DNA of 64,000 nucleotides from Nitrospirota bacterium (lineage in GTDB: Bacteria; Nitrospirota; Nitrospiria; Nitrospirales; UBA8639): positions 62,001-126,000 of the forward strand of contig RFGF01000041.1 in the NCBI GenBank assembly GCA_003695915.1, read 5' to 3'. The notes under the pieces are model-generated. The model had not been told where the DNA came from, ran no database searches, and saw nothing but the letters and a program-made list of their open reading frames with translations. Below are positions 8,070 through 17,147 of this stretch, one piece after another (the first letter of the stretch is position 1; every line of letters begins with the position of its first letter). The position numbers and the translations under genes are program-made.

Positions 8070-10019
8070 ATGGCACACATGAATGAAGAGATGCGAGAAA
8101 TCCTCGAGGATTTCTTGTCGGAAAGCACGGAGATGCTCGAAGCTCTCGATCGATACTTCGTGCATTTGGAATCCGATCCGGGCAATATCGAGCTGTTGAA
8201 CGAAATTTTTCGCTGTATCCACAGCATGAAAGGATCGGCTGGTTTTCTGGGATTTACCCGTCTCGTCGAAGTCACTCACCAAGCCGAAAACGTCTTGAAC
8301 AAATTGAGACAGGGAGAGATGGTTGTCTCTCAATCCGTCATCGACATTATTTTAGAGTCCGTGGACTGTGTCAAAGCTCTGTACGCAGCCATTCGAGAAA
8401 CTGGCGAAGATTCTCGCGTAGAAGTCGATTCCGTCGTCCAGAAGCTGACCCTTACATTGGAGGCTGCCCAGGATCTGGCTTCCGCACCTTCGCGTGTCCC
8501 TCCGACCGATTCCGTCCCTGACCCGGTTTCTCCGACGTCGGCTTCATCAGACAGTGCGACCGTTTGCGTATCGGCGGCGCCACCGGCATCTGCTCAGACA
8601 GAATCTGCATCAGCAACGATAGAGCGTTCATCGCCCATGCACGCACCGGCTTCTCAGGAGGCTCCAACGGATGGTTCTCCCGCCACCGCCGACGACGCAT
8701 CGGCGTCTTCGCTGCCTCAGCCGGGATTGGCGGGTATGTTGGAGAAACTCAAAGCCGCGACGGCTCGAACCGCCGAAGCTGCCCAGCAAAAAGCCAAGCC
8801 GAGCGGAACTCGTGAAGATGAACTCACCGTTCGGGTGGAAACGCGTCGGTTGGATCATGTGATGAATCTCGTCGGCGAGCTGGTGCTCAATCGAAATCGC
8901 CTGATGAAGTTAGGGTATGGTCTGGAGGCGCAACACGAAAACGACCCGGTCATCCGTGAATTGGGACTGACCTTGGCCCAGTTGAACTTGGTGACGACGG
9001 ACCTCCAATTGGCTGTCATGAAAACTCGCATGGTTCCGGTTCGCAAAGTCTTTGCACGGTTTCCTCGGCTCGTCCGGGATTTGGCCTCCAAGCTCAAGAA
9101 ACAGGTTCGATTGGAGGTGGTTGGAGAAGAGACGGAAGTCGATAAATCCGTCGCCGATGAATTAATCGATCCGTTGGTTCACCTCGTTCGCAATGCCATG
9201 GATCATGGATTGGAAACCCCTGTGGAACGCGCTGCACAGGGAAAAGGCCCGGAAGGACTCATTCGCTTGACCGCGGCCCAGGAAGGGAACAGTATCGTCA
9301 TCCGCGTTGAAGATGATGGACGCGGGTTGCAAGTGGAAAAAATCAAAGCCAAGGCGTTGGCCAAAGGGTTAGTGACCGAAGGCGATGTGGCATCCATGAG
9401 CCCGCGCGAAATCATGAATGTAATATTTCTCCCCGGATTCAGTACGGCCGATCAGGTCAGCGATGTATCCGGGCGCGGCGTGGGGATGGATGTCGTGCGG
9501 ACGAACATTAGCCGCATGAACGGCAGTATCGAACTGGATTCGCAACCTGGCCTCGGCAGCCTCGTGACGATCAAATTGCCGCTAACGGTGGCCATTATCC
9601 AAGCCTTGATGGTGGAAGTCGAACGGAGCACCTTTGCCATTCCCCTGGCATCCGTGATCGAAGCCCACAAAGTCACGAACGATGAAATCAAAACCATCAA
9701 TGGGCAGGCGGTTCTGAATTTGCGGGACCGCATTCTCCCGCTTTTGTATCTGGCCGAACAGTTCCATCTGCCCCATAACTCCGAGGCACAGGAATGTTAT
9801 GTCGTCGTCGTGGCCGTGGGTGAACGTCGCTTCGGTGTGGTGGTCGATCAACTGCGCGCACAGGAAGAAGTGGTCATCAAATCGTTGGGCGATTTTCTGA
9901 CGGATGTGCCCGGCGTCGCCGGTGCCACCATTACAGGCGATGGGAAAGTCGTTTTGATTTTGGATATGGCCGATCTCGTTCAGGAAGTACGAAGCACCAG
10001 TATGACGATGTTGGGGTAA
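8070..10019 (+). CDS. cheA: CheA chemotaxis histidine kinase
   Basis: This 649-residue kinase takes input from receptors through CheW and phosphorylates CheY and CheB. The order is: P1/Hpt (about 1-110) with phospho-His51 in CIHSMKGSAGFLG; a long Ser/Ala/Pro-rich linker (about 125-240); the dimerisation and ATPase domains, with HLVRNAMDHG (N box), VEDDGRGL and GRGVGMDVV (G boxes); and a C-terminal CheW-like domain (about 510-645). No recognisable P2 CheY-docking domain is seen in the linker; it is either very diverged or absent. The start at 8070 gives MAHMNEEM directly ahead of helix 1. Confidence 0.96.
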   Translation: MAHMNEEMREILEDFLSESTEMLEALDRYFVHLESDPGNIELLNEIFRCIHSMKGSAGFLGFTRLVEVTHQAENVLNKLRQGEMVVSQSVIDIILESVDCVKALYAAIRETGEDSRVEVDSVVQKLTLTLEAAQDLASAPSRVPPTDSVPDPVSPTSASSDSATVCVSAAPPASAQTESASATIERSSPMHAPASQEAPTDGSPATADDASASSLPQPGLAGMLEKLKAATARTAEAAQQKAKPSGTREDELTVRVETRRLDHVMNLVGELVLNRNRLMKLGYGLEAQHENDPVIRELGLTLAQLNLVTTDLQLAVMKTRMVPVRKVFARFPRLVRDLASKLKKQVRLEVVGEETEVDKSVADELIDPLVHLVRNAMDHGLETPVERAAQGKGPEGLIRLTAAQEGNSIVIRVEDDGRGLQVEKIKAKALAKGLVTEGDVASMSPREIMNVIFLPGFSTADQVSDVSGRGVGMDVVRTNISRMNGSIELDSQPGLGSLVTIKLPLTVAIIQALMVEVERSTFAIPLASVIEAHKVTNDEIKTINGQAVLNLRDRILPLLYLAEQFHLPHNSEAQECYVVVVAVGERRFGVVVDQLRAQEEVVIKSLGDFLTDVPGVAGATITGDGKVVLILDMADLVQEVRSTSMTMLG

Positions 10020-10101
10020 GAGATCCTGCTTCCGATCCAGTGTCGGTCATGGCAAGGTCTCGGAGAGCGACGCAACAGCACAGGACAAGATCAGGAGAAG
10101 C

Positions 10102-11034
10102 ATGATGTCGAAATGGATGACCGAGGTCGATCAACGTACGGGATTGGCCGGTGCCAATAAAATGGAACTGCTCATGTTCCATCTGGAAACCGATGAAATT
10201 TACGGGATCAACGTGTTCAAAATCCGGGAAGTGATGAAAGTCCCACCCATTACCAGTATTCCGGACACAGATGCTCGCGTTTTGGGCGTGGTGAACCTCC
10301 GCGGCGAAAATATCGCCATCGTTGACCTCAAGCGCGCCATCGGATTGGGGCAACTCTGTTTGGCGACGGCGAAATTGATCATCACGGAATATAACGATAG
10401 CAAGCAAGGCTTTTTGGTCAGCGGAGTCGATCGCATCATCCGAATTTCCTGGGATCGGATTCACATCCCTCCTCCGATGGTCCGAACGAGTCGGCAAGGC
10501 GCGGTGACGGCCGTGACAAAATTGGACGATGGGCGGATGATCCTGATCCTGGATGTCGAGAAAGTCTTGGCGGAGATTCATCCCATGACTGACGAAGAAG
10601 TGTATGTCGGCATCGAGGCGACGAAACATCTGGAAGGTAAACGCGTGCTTGTCGCGGATGACTCGAGTGTCGCGCGCAAACAAATTGCGAAAACACTCGA
10701 GCGGTTGGGCGTGCAATGGGAGGAGGTCATGACCGGTCGAGAAGCCTTGCGCCGTCTGCGGCACTGGGCGGCGCTCGCCGAAGAGTCGGGGAAATCGGTG
10801 ACCGAGTTCGTGGATTTGGTTTTGACGGATATCGAAATGCCGGAAATGGACGGCTTCACGTTGACGAAATCCATTCGCGAAGATGCACGACTTCATCGCC
10901 TTCCCGTGCTGATGCATTCGTCCCTCTCCGGATATTGCAACGTCGAAAAAGGCAAAAGCGTCGGCGTGACCGATTATGTGACGAAATTCGATCCCAAGGA
11001 ATTGAGAGATAAGTTGGTTCAGGTTTTGTCGTGA
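10102..11034 (+). CDS. cheV: CheV-type CheW-receiver coupling protein
   Basis: The 310-residue protein joins a CheW coupling domain (about 20-165, with the conserved VVNLRGENIAIVDL) to a receiver domain (about 183-308). The receiver has VADDSSVARK, the phospho-acceptor Asp in LTDIEMPEMDGF, and the Lys in VTKFDP. CheV scaffolds receptors and CheA, and its receiver lets CheA tune the coupling. A separate CheW is encoded at 14564. It starts 82 bases after cheA with an AGGAGAAGC ribosome site. Confidence 0.93.
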   Translation: MMSKWMTEVDQRTGLAGANKMELLMFHLETDEIYGINVFKIREVMKVPPITSIPDTDARVLGVVNLRGENIAIVDLKRAIGLGQLCLATAKLIITEYNDSKQGFLVSGVDRIIRISWDRIHIPPPMVRTSRQGAVTAVTKLDDGRMILILDVEKVLAEIHPMTDEEVYVGIEATKHLEGKRVLVADDSSVARKQIAKTLERLGVQWEEVMTGREALRRLRHWAALAEESGKSVTEFVDLVLTDIEMPEMDGFTLTKSIREDARLHRLPVLMHSSLSGYCNVEKGKSVGVTDYVTKFDPKELRDKLVQVLS

Positions 11035-11109
11035 AGCCCGTTCATTTGTCCATCCAGCATCTGCCGATGTGATACCGACAGTGAAAAGTAGAGAGAAGGA
11101 GATTCTGCT

Positions 11110-12783
11110 ATGAAACATGCCAGCATTTCGGTTCGGTTTCTCGTCTCACTCGGGTGCCTCGGTGCCGCGATGATCGGAGTCGGCTTGTGGTTTCTCTATT
11201 CCCAGGAACAAGAACGGCTCATGAACTTATTGGAAACCGAGGGCCAAATCATTCAGGCTCAAGTGGAGGAAACGCGAGCGTATATCGCCAAAAACTATGT
11301 CGGCAAAATCAAGCAATCTTCGGTCGGCGAGGCCATCACCATTGCCCGGGAGCATGCATTCGATCCCAATGCCATTCCGTTTCCTGCCACGGCGACCAGG
11401 GAGATCGGAGAAGCTTTGGGGAAACGAAGGGTATTTCGTGCCCGGTTGATCAGCGACAATCCCTTGAATCCCGACAATGCTCCCAAAAGTGAATTCGAAC
11501 GAATGGCCGTGCAAGCGATCATGAGCGGGGCCGATGTCTACTCGATGATCGATACCAGCGGCGGTGAACCGGTTTTCCGCCGGGCCAGTGCCGATAAAGC
11601 TTCGGTGCAGGCGTGCGTCAATTGTCATGTGGGCAAACAAGTCGGCGATGTGGTCGGCTTATTGTCGCTTTCGATTCCTATGGGACAGGCCCAAGCCGGT
11701 ATGTGGATGGCATTACAGCGTACCGGCGGGTTGTTGGTGGCGGTCATCGTGGCCAGTTTGGCGATCGTGTATGTCCTCTTGCAGCGGTTCGTGCTGTCAC
11801 CACTGAATCATCTAACGCTGATGGCCAAAGATATCGCCCATGGCGAAGGCGACTTGACCAAGCGCGTCCCGATCACCCGCGACGATGAGATCGGGACATT
11901 GGCCCGGTATTTCAACGTGTTTATCGACAAGATCCAACACATGATCGCCCATGTGGCGGAAGCCACGAATCAACTGGCCTCGGCCTCTGCCGAACTGTCT
12001 GCCACGGCCGAGGAACTAGCGAAAGGATCGGAAGACCAAAATTCTCGCATGCTGCAGTCCGCCTCTGCTGTCGAGGAAATGACGATGACGGCCAGCGAAG
12101 TCGCCCGGAATTCTACGGAGGCTGCCAAGATTGCCGAAGAGACATCTCAAACGGCAAAAAGTGGATTCGAAGTGATGTCTCGAACCGTCGCGGGAATGCA
12201 ACAGGTATCGGAAGCCGTCGGTCAATCAGCCAATATTATTACGGCCTTGGGGCGATCTTCGGATCAAATCGGTGAAATCGTGCGTGTCATCGAAGATATC
12301 GCCGATCAAACGAATCTTTTAGCCCTGAATGCCGCCATCGAGGCGGCCCGAGCCGGCGAGCAGGGGCGCGGGTTCGCCGTCGTGGCCGATGAGGTGCGAA
12401 AATTGGCTGAACGGACGACCAAAGCGACGAAGGAAATCGGCGACATGATTCGGCAAATCCAGCAGGATACGAAGAGCGCCGTGGCCTCGATGGAAGATGG
12501 CACCCAACAAGTGATGAGCGGGGTGGAGCTCGCCAATAAAACCGGTGAGGCGTTGAACCGGATTCAGACGATGGTTCAACAAACCACATCCATGATTCAA
12601 CAGATCGCTCAAGCCGCCGAGGAACAGTCCACGGCCACGAAGCAGATCGCCGGAGACCTCGAAGCCGTGGCGCAAGTGACCAGGGATACGTCGAGCGGAG
12701 CCTCGGAATCCGCCAAGGCGAGTCAGGAACTCAACGCCTTAGCAGCAAAGCTTCAAGGGCTCGTTTCGTCGTTCAAAGTGTAG
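11110..12783 (+). CDS. Methyl-accepting chemotaxis protein with a haem-c-type (CxxCH) periplasmic sensor
   Basis: A 557-residue receptor. The first membrane helix is at about 8-30. The periplasmic domain (about 31-196) resembles the DUF3365/Tll0287-like haem sensor family and contains the c-type haem-binding motif CVNCH (Cys169, Cys172, His173). The second membrane helix is at about 203-225, followed by a HAMP domain (VLSPLNHL onward) and a full signalling hairpin with the tip [19 protein letters not shown]. It starts 75 bases after cheV with a GAGAAGGAG ribosome site. A covalent haem suggests sensing of redox state, O2 or NO (inference). It has no CheR-tethering pentapeptide. Confidence 0.92.
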   Translation: MKHASISVRFLVSLGCLGAAMIGVGLWFLYSQEQERLMNLLETEGQIIQAQVEETRAYIAKNYVGKIKQSSVGEAITIAREHAFDPNAIPFPATATREIGEALGKRRVFRARLISDNPLNPDNAPKSEFERMAVQAIMSGADVYSMIDTSGGEPVFRRASADKASVQACVNCHVGKQVGDVVGLLSLSIPMGQAQAGMWMALQRTGGLLVAVIVASLAIVYVLLQRFVLSPLNHLTLMAKDIAHGEGDLTKRVPITRDDEIGTLARYFNVFIDKIQHMIAHVAEATNQLASASAELSATAEELAKGSEDQNSRMLQSASAVEEMTMTASEVARNSTEAAKIAEETSQTAKSGFEVMSRTVAGMQQVSEAVGQSANIITALGRSSDQIGEIVRVIEDIADQTNLLALNAAIEAARAGEQGRGFAVVADEVRKLAERTTKATKEIGDMIRQIQQDTKSAVASMEDGTQQVMSGVELANKTGEALNRIQTMVQQTTSMIQQIAQAAEEQSTATKQIAGDLEAVAQVTRDTSSGASESAKASQELNALAAKLQGLVSSFKV

Positions 12784-12814
12784 TGGCTGAATGAATCCAA
12801 ATGTGTCAAAAGAC

Positions 12815-12831
12815 AAAGCAGCCGCTTTTTT
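12815..12831 (+). terminator. Weak intrinsic terminator candidate after the chemoreceptor gene
   Basis: AAAGC-AGCC-GCTTT hairpin followed by three further T residues, 31 bases after the receptor stop and between convergent genes. The stem is only five pairs. Confidence 0.3.
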
Positions 12832-12927
12832 GAGGATGTGTTCTCTGGCGATCGAGCCGATGTTGAACGAATGAAAAGAAATGAGAGCCGCCTCTCTGTA
12901 TCGGTCGACGCAGGCTGTGGGTATGGT

Positions 12928-13170
12928 CTACTCCTGACCAGGATTCTGTGTCCGTTGTTGCTGATAATGGACGACCACTCGCTCTAGAAGAGCGACAGAA
13001 TCTTTCAACACATCGGCTGCGCAGGAGAGGGTGACATTAAGTTGTTTCATCGCCTCGTTCCATCGCCCTTGTTGTTGAAGCTCTTGAAAACGACGATGAT
13101 GTTCCTGCAAGAGCGCTTTTTTCGCATCGAGCAAAAGACGGTCAGCTTCGGAATGAAATTGGTGGTTCAT
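12928..13170 (-). CDS. Small hypothetical helical protein
   Basis: The only minus-strand gene I support. It encodes 80 residues, predicted to be almost all helix (one long amphipathic helix rich in Glu, Gln, His and Arg, then a second), with no signal peptide or membrane segment. A GAGG ribosome site lies about 7 bases before the ATG on the minus strand, and the gene fills an otherwise empty 590-base gap between two + strand operons. Size and helical make-up recall small flagellar chaperones or FliT-like proteins, but I see no motif that proves this. Confidence 0.6.
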   Translation of the reverse strand: MNHQFHSEADRLLLDAKKALLQEHHRRFQELQQQGRWNEAMKQLNVTLSCAADVLKDSVALLERVVVHYQQQRTQNPGQE

Positions 13171-13372
13171 GATGAATCCTCATAAATTTCTTCCTATCAA
13201 GCATATACGGAACTCTTGGCAGCCTATCAAAGCGTGTGATGGGTCGCAAGGACTCAGAGGAACCGATTGTTTATGGTTGCTGCACGTTCGAGGCCGTTGT
13301 TCCGGCCATTGGGACGATGGTCGTCGGTATCGAACGCGATCTCGAGCTGACCGTTGGATTCGGTGATGACAC

Positions 13373-14503
13373 ATGACGATCTGCAATGCTCGGGAGATTC
13401 GTGTGCTGGTCGTCGATGATTCGGCGTTCATGCGCAAATCCCTTTCTTCGATGTTGTCGAAACATTCAGGCATTCGCGTCATTGCCACAGCGCGAGATGG
13501 ACGAGATGCCATTCAGAAAGTTCATCGGCTCGATCCGGACGTAATGACGTTGGATATCGATATGCCCGGTATGGACGGCTTGGCCGTCCTCGAGGAGATC
13601 ATGAAGAGCCATCCGCTTCCTGTCGTCGTGGTCAGCGCGTTGACGGAAGAAGGGGCGCGAGAAACAATCCGAGCTTTGGAGCTTGGGGCCGTTGATTTTC
13701 TACCCAAACATCTGAACGGATCGGCGCTCCGTATCACGCATATCGAACAAGAATTGGTCGACAAGATTCTTGTGGCAGCCCGAGCCTCGATGCCCGCAGT
13801 CGCCCGCCGCAAAGACGAGGCGGGTAAGACGTCCGATATGCGGTTGGGCGAATTGCCGTTCAGGGATTCCCATAGCGTCGATTCCGTGAGTCAGAGGCTT
13901 TTGCAATCGCTACCGAGCGCGGCGGCGCTGGTTGTTCTCGGATGCTCAACAGGAGGTCCTCAAGCGCTTCGACAAATCTTACCTCACGTTCCCCCAGGGT
14001 TTCCTGCCGGTTTCGTCATCGCGCAGCATATGCCGAAATCGTTTACCAAACCGTTCGCCCAGCAATTGAATATGGTTTGCGCGATCGACGTTCGCGAAGC
14101 GGAAGAAGGGGATCGCATCGAACCGGGCACCGTCTATATCGCTCCAGGAGGATATCATATGACGCTGCAAAGAGATCGAGCCGGGCATGTTTTTGCACGG
14201 ATCTCCGATGAACCGCGACAGGTGATCTATCGACCGTCGGTCGATCTCTTGATGCAATCGGCTGTGGAGCTCTTCGGTTCGCGAACGATCGGAGTGGTGC
14301 TGACGGGCATGGGCAATGACGGTCTCGCGGGCATGAAAGCGATTCACGACAAGGGAGGACGCTTGGTTGTGCAGGATGAAGCCTCCTCTCTGATTTATGG
14401 AATGCCGAAAGCTGTCGCTGAAGCAGGATTGACAGCTCAGCGCGTTACCCTTTCTCGCATTCCGGAAACCATTCTTGCGTTGACTCAATCCATCTGCGGA
14501 TAG
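13373..14503 (+). CDS. cheB: CheB chemotaxis response regulator methylesterase (second copy, complete)
   Basis: The 376-residue CheB has a receiver domain with VVDDSAFMRK and phospho-acceptor Asp61 (TLDIDMPGMDG). A linker of about 55 residues follows, then a methylesterase domain with catalytic Ser in LGCSTGGPQAL, His in AQHMPKSFT and Asp in LTGMGNDGLAGM. It is clearly paralogous to the CheB at the left edge but has a longer linker. It starts a second motility operon, cheB-cheW-motA-motB. No CheR is encoded beside it. Confidence 0.95.
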   Translation: MTICNAREIRVLVVDDSAFMRKSLSSMLSKHSGIRVIATARDGRDAIQKVHRLDPDVMTLDIDMPGMDGLAVLEEIMKSHPLPVVVVSALTEEGARETIRALELGAVDFLPKHLNGSALRITHIEQELVDKILVAARASMPAVARRKDEAGKTSDMRLGELPFRDSHSVDSVSQRLLQSLPSAAALVVLGCSTGGPQALRQILPHVPPGFPAGFVIAQHMPKSFTKPFAQQLNMVCAIDVREAEEGDRIEPGTVYIAPGGYHMTLQRDRAGHVFARISDEPRQVIYRPSVDLLMQSAVELFGSRTIGVVLTGMGNDGLAGMKAIHDKGGRLVVQDEASSLIYGMPKAVAEAGLTAQRVTLSRIPETILALTQSICG

Positions 14504-14563
14504 CGCGCTCGAATCGTCCTTCGTCAGCATGTCCGAAGACAACGATTTCATAGGGGGAGCAGC

Positions 14564-15046
14564 ATGGTCCACGATCATGAACAGGCCGTATTGACCGACG
14601 ACAGCGAAGAAGGCAAAGGCGACATTCTACAATTGGTGAGTTTTCACGTCGGCGATGAGGAATATGCCATTGACATTCTCGACGTGCAGGAAATCATTCG
14701 CATGGTGGAAATTACGGCCGTGCCCAATGCGGCGCCCTATGTCGAGGGCGTAATCAATCTTCGAGGAAAGGTCATTCCAATTTTAGATCTTCGGGCGCGT
14801 TTCGGCCTGCCTTCCGCTGAACGAACGAAAGACACGCGGATCATCGTCGTGGATATGGCGAACGTGATTCTCGGCTTTATTGTCGATTCGGTGTCCGAGG
14901 TCCTTCGATTGCCGGAATCGCTCATTGAACCGTCGCCAGTCACCGGAAAATCCGGAAGTGCGGAATTTCACAAGGGGGTAGGACGGGTCGATGGACGGCT
15001 CTTGGTGATCTTGGATCTGAAAGAGCTGGTTCATCGGCAGACGTAA
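14564..15046 (+). CDS. cheW: CheW chemotaxis coupling protein
   Basis: CheW links receptors to CheA. The 160-residue protein is a single CheW domain with an N-terminal extension of about 20 residues. Family motifs include LVSFHVGDEEYAIDI, INLRGKVIPILDLR and a C-terminal VDGRLLVILDL. A GGGGAG ribosome site precedes the ATG. It lies between cheB and motA, so adaptor and motor genes are probably co-expressed. Confidence 0.95.
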   Translation: MVHDHEQAVLTDDSEEGKGDILQLVSFHVGDEEYAIDILDVQEIIRMVEITAVPNAAPYVEGVINLRGKVIPILDLRARFGLPSAERTKDTRIIVVDMANVILGFIVDSVSEVLRLPESLIEPSPVTGKSGSAEFHKGVGRVDGRLLVILDLKELVHRQT

Positions 15047-15097
15047 TCATCACGTGTTTGCCGCCGATGCCGGCCGATAAAAAGCGATAGGCCGATC

Positions 15098-15859
15098 ATG
15101 GATATTCTTTCGATACTGGGAATCATTGTTGCCCTTGCCTCGATTTTGGTCGGGCAAGCATTGGAAGGCGGGCATGTCGGCTCTATTCTTCAATTGACCG
15201 CGTTTCTGATCGTGATCGGAGGGACGATCGGAGCGGTCATGCTCAACTATCCGTTGCCAATTTTCATGAAAGCTCTCGGAAGTTTAAGTCTGGTGTTCGG
15301 GAATGTCCACGTCGACGTCAAAGCCACCATCGCGAAAATCGTGGAATTGGCCAACATCAGCAGAAAGCAAGGCTTGTTGGCATTGGAAGGTCAGATCAAG
15401 ACGCTCCATGATCCGCTTATGGCCAAAGGGGTTCAATTGGTCGTCGATGGCACTGAGCCACCGAAGATTCGGGAAATCCTTGAAGTGGAAGTGGAAATGT
15501 TCGAGGAGGAATACACATTGGCAGGGAAAGTGTACGAATCCTTGGGAGGGTATGCGCCGACCGTGGGAATTTTAGGAGCCGTGCTGGGGTTGATCCACGT
15601 CATGGAAAATTTGGCCGATCCTTCGAAACTAGGAAGCGGGATCGCCGTGGCATTTGTGGCGACGGTCTATGGAGTGGGGTCGGCGAATCTCTTGTTTCTT
15701 CCGATGGGCGGGAAAATCAAGATGAAAGCCAAAGAATTGGTGATTGCCAAACTAGTGGTGATCGAAGGGTTGGTGTCTGTCGCTCAGGGTGAAAACCCAC
15801 GAATGATCGAGGAAAAACTCAGCGGCTATCTTCCTGAATCGCAGCGCAAAAAAAGTTGA
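15098..15859 (+). CDS. motA: MotA flagellar motor stator protein
   Basis: MotA forms the ion channel of the stator with MotB and pushes on FliG. The 253-residue protein has the four-membrane-helix layout: two at about 3-20 and 29-50, then a cytoplasmic domain, then helices at about 150-170 and 180-200. The conserved PTVGILGAVLGLIHVM and GIAVAFVATVYGVG of the MotA/PomA family are present. The cytoplasmic loop carries the charged segment that contacts the rotor. MotB follows 84 bases later. The sequence does not settle whether H+ or Na+ is used. Confidence 0.95.
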   Translation: MDILSILGIIVALASILVGQALEGGHVGSILQLTAFLIVIGGTIGAVMLNYPLPIFMKALGSLSLVFGNVHVDVKATIAKIVELANISRKQGLLALEGQIKTLHDPLMAKGVQLVVDGTEPPKIREILEVEVEMFEEEYTLAGKVYESLGGYAPTVGILGAVLGLIHVMENLADPSKLGSGIAVAFVATVYGVGSANLLFLPMGGKIKMKAKELVIAKLVVIEGLVSVAQGENPRMIEEKLSGYLPESQRKKS

Positions 15860-15943
15860 TCGTCTTTGTAAAAGAAGCCTCGGCTCACCGATGGAGAACG
15901 TCTTTTTATTCATTTGTGTGTATGTTCACCTGATGCGTGGATC

Positions 15944-16684
15944 ATGAAAAAAAAGCACGAGGAGCACGAAAATCACGAGCGCTGGTTGGTCTCGTATGCG
16001 GATTTCATCACCCTGTTGTTCGCCTTTTTTGTCGTCATGTATGCGGTGTCATCCGTCAACGAAGGAAAATATAAGACCCTCAGCGAATCGCTCGTGAGCG
16101 CGTTCACGAATCATAAACCCATCGGCCATCTCTCTCTCATCGAGCTTCCGTTCGAAAAACACGTCAAAGAAGTGGTCGAGGAGCCGCCGAAGGTGACGGA
16201 TCCGATTCGAGCCTATTTGAAAATCGCCAATGTCATCGAAACCATGCCGACACCCGAAGGCGTAGTCGTGAAAACGACTGCGCGTGGGCTGAATATCCGG
16301 ATCAAAGAGGATGCGTTGTTTGCGAGCGGGAGTACCCATATTCAGCCAGCGGTCAAGGAGTTTCTCGATCTCGTGGCCGGATTGGTGAAAGACTTGCCGA
16401 ACCATATCAGCGTGGAAGGTCATACGGATGCTCGACCGATCCATACGCCGACCTATCCGTCAAACTGGGAATTGGCGGCTTCGCGAGCCACCACATTGGT
16501 TCGCTATTTTACGGACGTCCACGGTCTTGACCCGCAACGGTTTTCGGCGACCAGTTTTGCCGGGTATCGACCGGTTGCCCCGAATGAGACATCCGAAGGG
16601 CGGGCAGCCAATCGACGCGTGGAAATCGTCGTGCTCAGAAATACCACGATCCCGGAACCTTCTCGCAATCCTCTGCTCGGCTGA
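15944..16684 (+). CDS. motB: MotB flagellar motor stator protein
   Basis: MotB anchors the stator to peptidoglycan. From the ATG at 15944 the protein is 246 residues: a short Lys/Glu/His-rich N-terminus, one membrane helix (about 20-38) that starts with the ion-carrying Asp20 (SYADFITLL), a periplasmic linker, and a C-terminal OmpA-like peptidoglycan-binding domain with VEGHTDARP and AASRATTLV. An upstream in-frame TTG at 15914 would add ten residues, but MKKKHEEH matches the usual MotB beginning better. It ends the chemotaxis-motor region. Confidence 0.93.
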   Translation: MKKKHEEHENHERWLVSYADFITLLFAFFVVMYAVSSVNEGKYKTLSESLVSAFTNHKPIGHLSLIELPFEKHVKEVVEEPPKVTDPIRAYLKIANVIETMPTPEGVVVKTTARGLNIRIKEDALFASGSTHIQPAVKEFLDLVAGLVKDLPNHISVEGHTDARPIHTPTYPSNWELAASRATTLVRYFTDVHGLDPQRFSATSFAGYRPVAPNETSEGRAANRRVEIVVLRNTTIPEPSRNPLLG

Positions 16685-17147
16685 AGCCCTGTCCGCCCGA
16701 ATGGTTCCTCGTTGATAGCGGTCTCGCCGTTCCATCGCCACTGCATGTCAACGATTGGTCTCGTTCCCGCCGCTCAGGAGACTCGGTTCTGCGCGATTCG
16801 AATCTCGGTTGTGACCGGCATGGCAGATTGCCGCCCTCAGCTCCCTCGCCATGCCTTGCGAGCAACAGACGATTCTTCTGAATCTGTCGTGACGAAACCG
16901 GGCCAGTCCGGTAGACCGGCAGGTTCTGCCTAATCACGGGGCAAAGGGGAAAACTTGGCCGACCGTGGTTGGGACCATTCCCTGAACGCGTTGTCATCTG
17001 TCACTTATGACCGGTGCGAGAACACGGCGAGAACCGTTCGTTGTGTTGGTTCAGGTCGTCTAAGATCCCCATGCCTCACTATGGCATATCGGTTGCTAGC
17101 GTCTTGGCAACCGTTGAGAGACGCGAGCACGAACGAGGGAGTCGCAC
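16685..17147. other. Intergenic stretch of 463 bases containing the flgF promoter
   Basis: No coding region was recognised; the short ORFs on both strands lack family motifs and good ribosome sites. The right end holds the sigma-54-type promoter at 17082-17097. Activator sites for a FleQ/FlrC-type regulator would be expected upstream or in the leader, but none can be recognised by eye. Confidence 0.6.
17082..17097 (+). promoter_or_regulatory. Sigma-54 (RpoN) promoter candidate for the flgF operon
   Basis: TGGCAT-N5-TTGCT matches the consensus TGGCAC-N5-TTGCW at all but one position, with GG and GC exactly 12 bases apart. Predicted transcription starts near 17108, about 40 bases before the flgF ATG. 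Rod and hook genes are classic RpoN targets in polarly flagellated bacteria. Confidence 0.65.

Noticed and set aside
11063-11070. GCCGATGT before the chemoreceptor as a sigma-28 element
   Set aside because: Only two of eight -35 positions match at the right spacing.
9931-11118. Long minus-strand ORF of 395 codons opposite cheV
   Set aside because: It mirrors the cheV and cheA codon pattern on the other strand, is rich in His, Phe and Arg, and has no family motif.
15073-15080. GCCGATAA, a perfect sigma-28 -10 element 18 bases before motA
   Set aside because: No TAAA-like -35 at 11 bases spacing (only a GTGTTT with spacing 13), and the start would be too close to the motA ATG.
15869-15892. 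TAAA...ACCGAT before motB as a sigma-28 promoter
   Set aside because: Spacing is one base short, the first -10 base does not match, and motB is expected to be read from the motA promoter.
16712-16933. Short ORF in the motB-flgF gap
   Set aside because: No ribosome site, no similarity to known folds, and composition not unlike random sequence.
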